Shown here: piece by piece, positions 7,384-7,890 of the stretch
How the letters are laid out: every line of letters starts with the position of its first letter
How positions within the stretch are numbered: position 1 is the first letter of the stretch
From: Hylemonella sp. UBA2468
GTDB lineage: Bacteria; Pseudomonadota; Gammaproteobacteria; Burkholderiales; Burkholderiaceae_C
Assembly (NCBI GenBank): GCA_002342165.1
Contig: DDPM01000106.1
Coordinates: 1 to 7,890, forward strand
Length of the DNA stretch: 7,890 nt
Direction: 5' to 3'
Program-made: the position numbers and the translations under genes
The notes under the pieces: model-generated
What the model saw: the letters and a program-made list of their open reading frames with translations, nothing else
What the model was told of the DNA's origin: nothing
Database searches by the model: none

Positions 7384-7890
7384 ATGAAACACAATCATTC
7401 AGGCTTTAATCGCCGGCAGTGGCTGCAAACCAGCGGTACCTTGGTGGGTGCCAGTGCTTGGACAGGGCTTGGGTTGTCCCAAGCTTGGGCTCAAGGTGCG
7501 AGCCCGGGTCTTGGCAATTGGCCGCAAAAAGTCATCCGCATAGTGGTACCTAACCCCGCTGGTGGGACTGCCGATGTATTGCCCCGCCTGATCTTGGAGC
7601 AACTGGGCAGCCGCTTAGGCCAAAGCGTGATTGTGGACAACAAGCCCGGTGCTGCTGGCAATATTGGCGCTGAGTTTGTAGCCAATGCAGAGCCCGATGG
7701 CTACACCCTGCTGGCCTCTCCACCCACCACTCTGGCGATCAACCCAAGTTTGTATCCCAAGCTCAACTACGACGCCTCCAAGTTTGTACCCATCAGCATC
7801 CTGGCGACAGTCCCCAACGTGCTGATGGTGCACCCTTCGCTGCCATTCAACACCGTACAAGAGTTCATGGCCTATGCCAAAGCCAACCCT
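7384..7890 (+). CDS. TctC/Bug-family periplasmic solute-binding protein (N-terminal part, cut by window edge)
   Basis: This is an extracytoplasmic substrate receptor of the tripartite tricarboxylate transporter (TTT) type; such proteins bind carboxylates in the periplasm and may feed a TctAB permease. 169 codons are visible of a family usually about 320-330 residues long. The N-terminus carries a twin-arginine signal (NRRQWLQT at 9-16), a hydrophobic stretch and a likely cleavage site AWA-QG after residue 36, suggesting Tat export. Mature-domain hallmarks are WPQKVIRIVVPNPAGGTADV (46-65), LGQSVIVDNKPGAAGNIGAE (78-97) and EPDGYTLL (103-110), typical of TctC/Bug proteins. AGGA lies seven bases upstream of the ATG. 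It follows the beta subunit after 39 bases on the same strand, so it is probably in the dioxygenase operon and may recognise that enzyme's substrate, as TphC does for terephthalate. Confidence 0.93.
   Translation, partial: MKHNHSGFNRRQWLQTSGTLVGASAWTGLGLSQAWAQGASPGLGNWPQKVIRIVVPNPAGGTADVLPRLILEQLGSRLGQSVIVDNKPGAAGNIGAEFVANAEPDGYTLLASPPTTLAINPSLYPKLNYDASKFVPISILATVPNVLMVHPSLPFNTVQEFMAYAKANP

Overview
The window looks like chromosomal DNA of a betaproteobacterium, most likely in the Burkholderiales and plausibly a Comamonadaceae relative such as Limnohabitans, Rhodoferax or Polaromonas. The reasons are gene order (an aromatic/aspartate aminotransferase divergent from uvrB, followed by iscR-iscS-iscU), an IscR with the long C-terminal tail seen in this group, and a periplasmic Bug/TctC-type binding protein, a family greatly expanded in these bacteria. 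The genus is an inference from gene content and not a measurement.

Layout: positions 1-4196 are read on the minus strand. From right to left they hold uvrB (nucleotide excision repair), then iscR, iscS and the first 66 codons of iscU (iron-sulfur cluster assembly), which runs off the left edge. A good match to a type 1 IscR operator, overlapping a TTGACT -35-like hexamer, lies upstream of iscR. It predicts the usual feedback loop in which [2Fe-2S]-IscR represses its own operon. From 4256 everything is on the plus strand: a class I aminotransferase (tyrB/aspC type), a 113-bp non-coding gap with two hairpins and a short direct repeat, then the large and small oxygenase subunits of a Rieske aromatic-ring hydroxylating dioxygenase (TAA directly followed by ATG), then the first 169 codons of a Tat-exported TctC/Bug solute-binding protein, cut by the right edge.

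How the genes fit together: the left half is housekeeping. The right half is the beginning of what looks like an aromatic-acid uptake and ring-hydroxylation operon. The oxygenase pair resembles terephthalate dioxygenase TphA2A3 and salicylate-5-hydroxylase NagGH, and a Bug-type receptor alongside recalls TphC of the terephthalate clusters. No ferredoxin/reductase, dihydrodiol dehydrogenase, TctAB permease or regulator is visible, so the system is incomplete here and its substrate is unknown. The most useful lead is a pocket comparison: one of the two carboxylate-binding arginines of TphA2 appears kept (R322), while the other appears replaced by lysine (K404).

I see no RNA gene, CRISPR array, insertion sequence or prophage. 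No wholly new system is evident; the uncharacterised dioxygenase operon is the part worth following.
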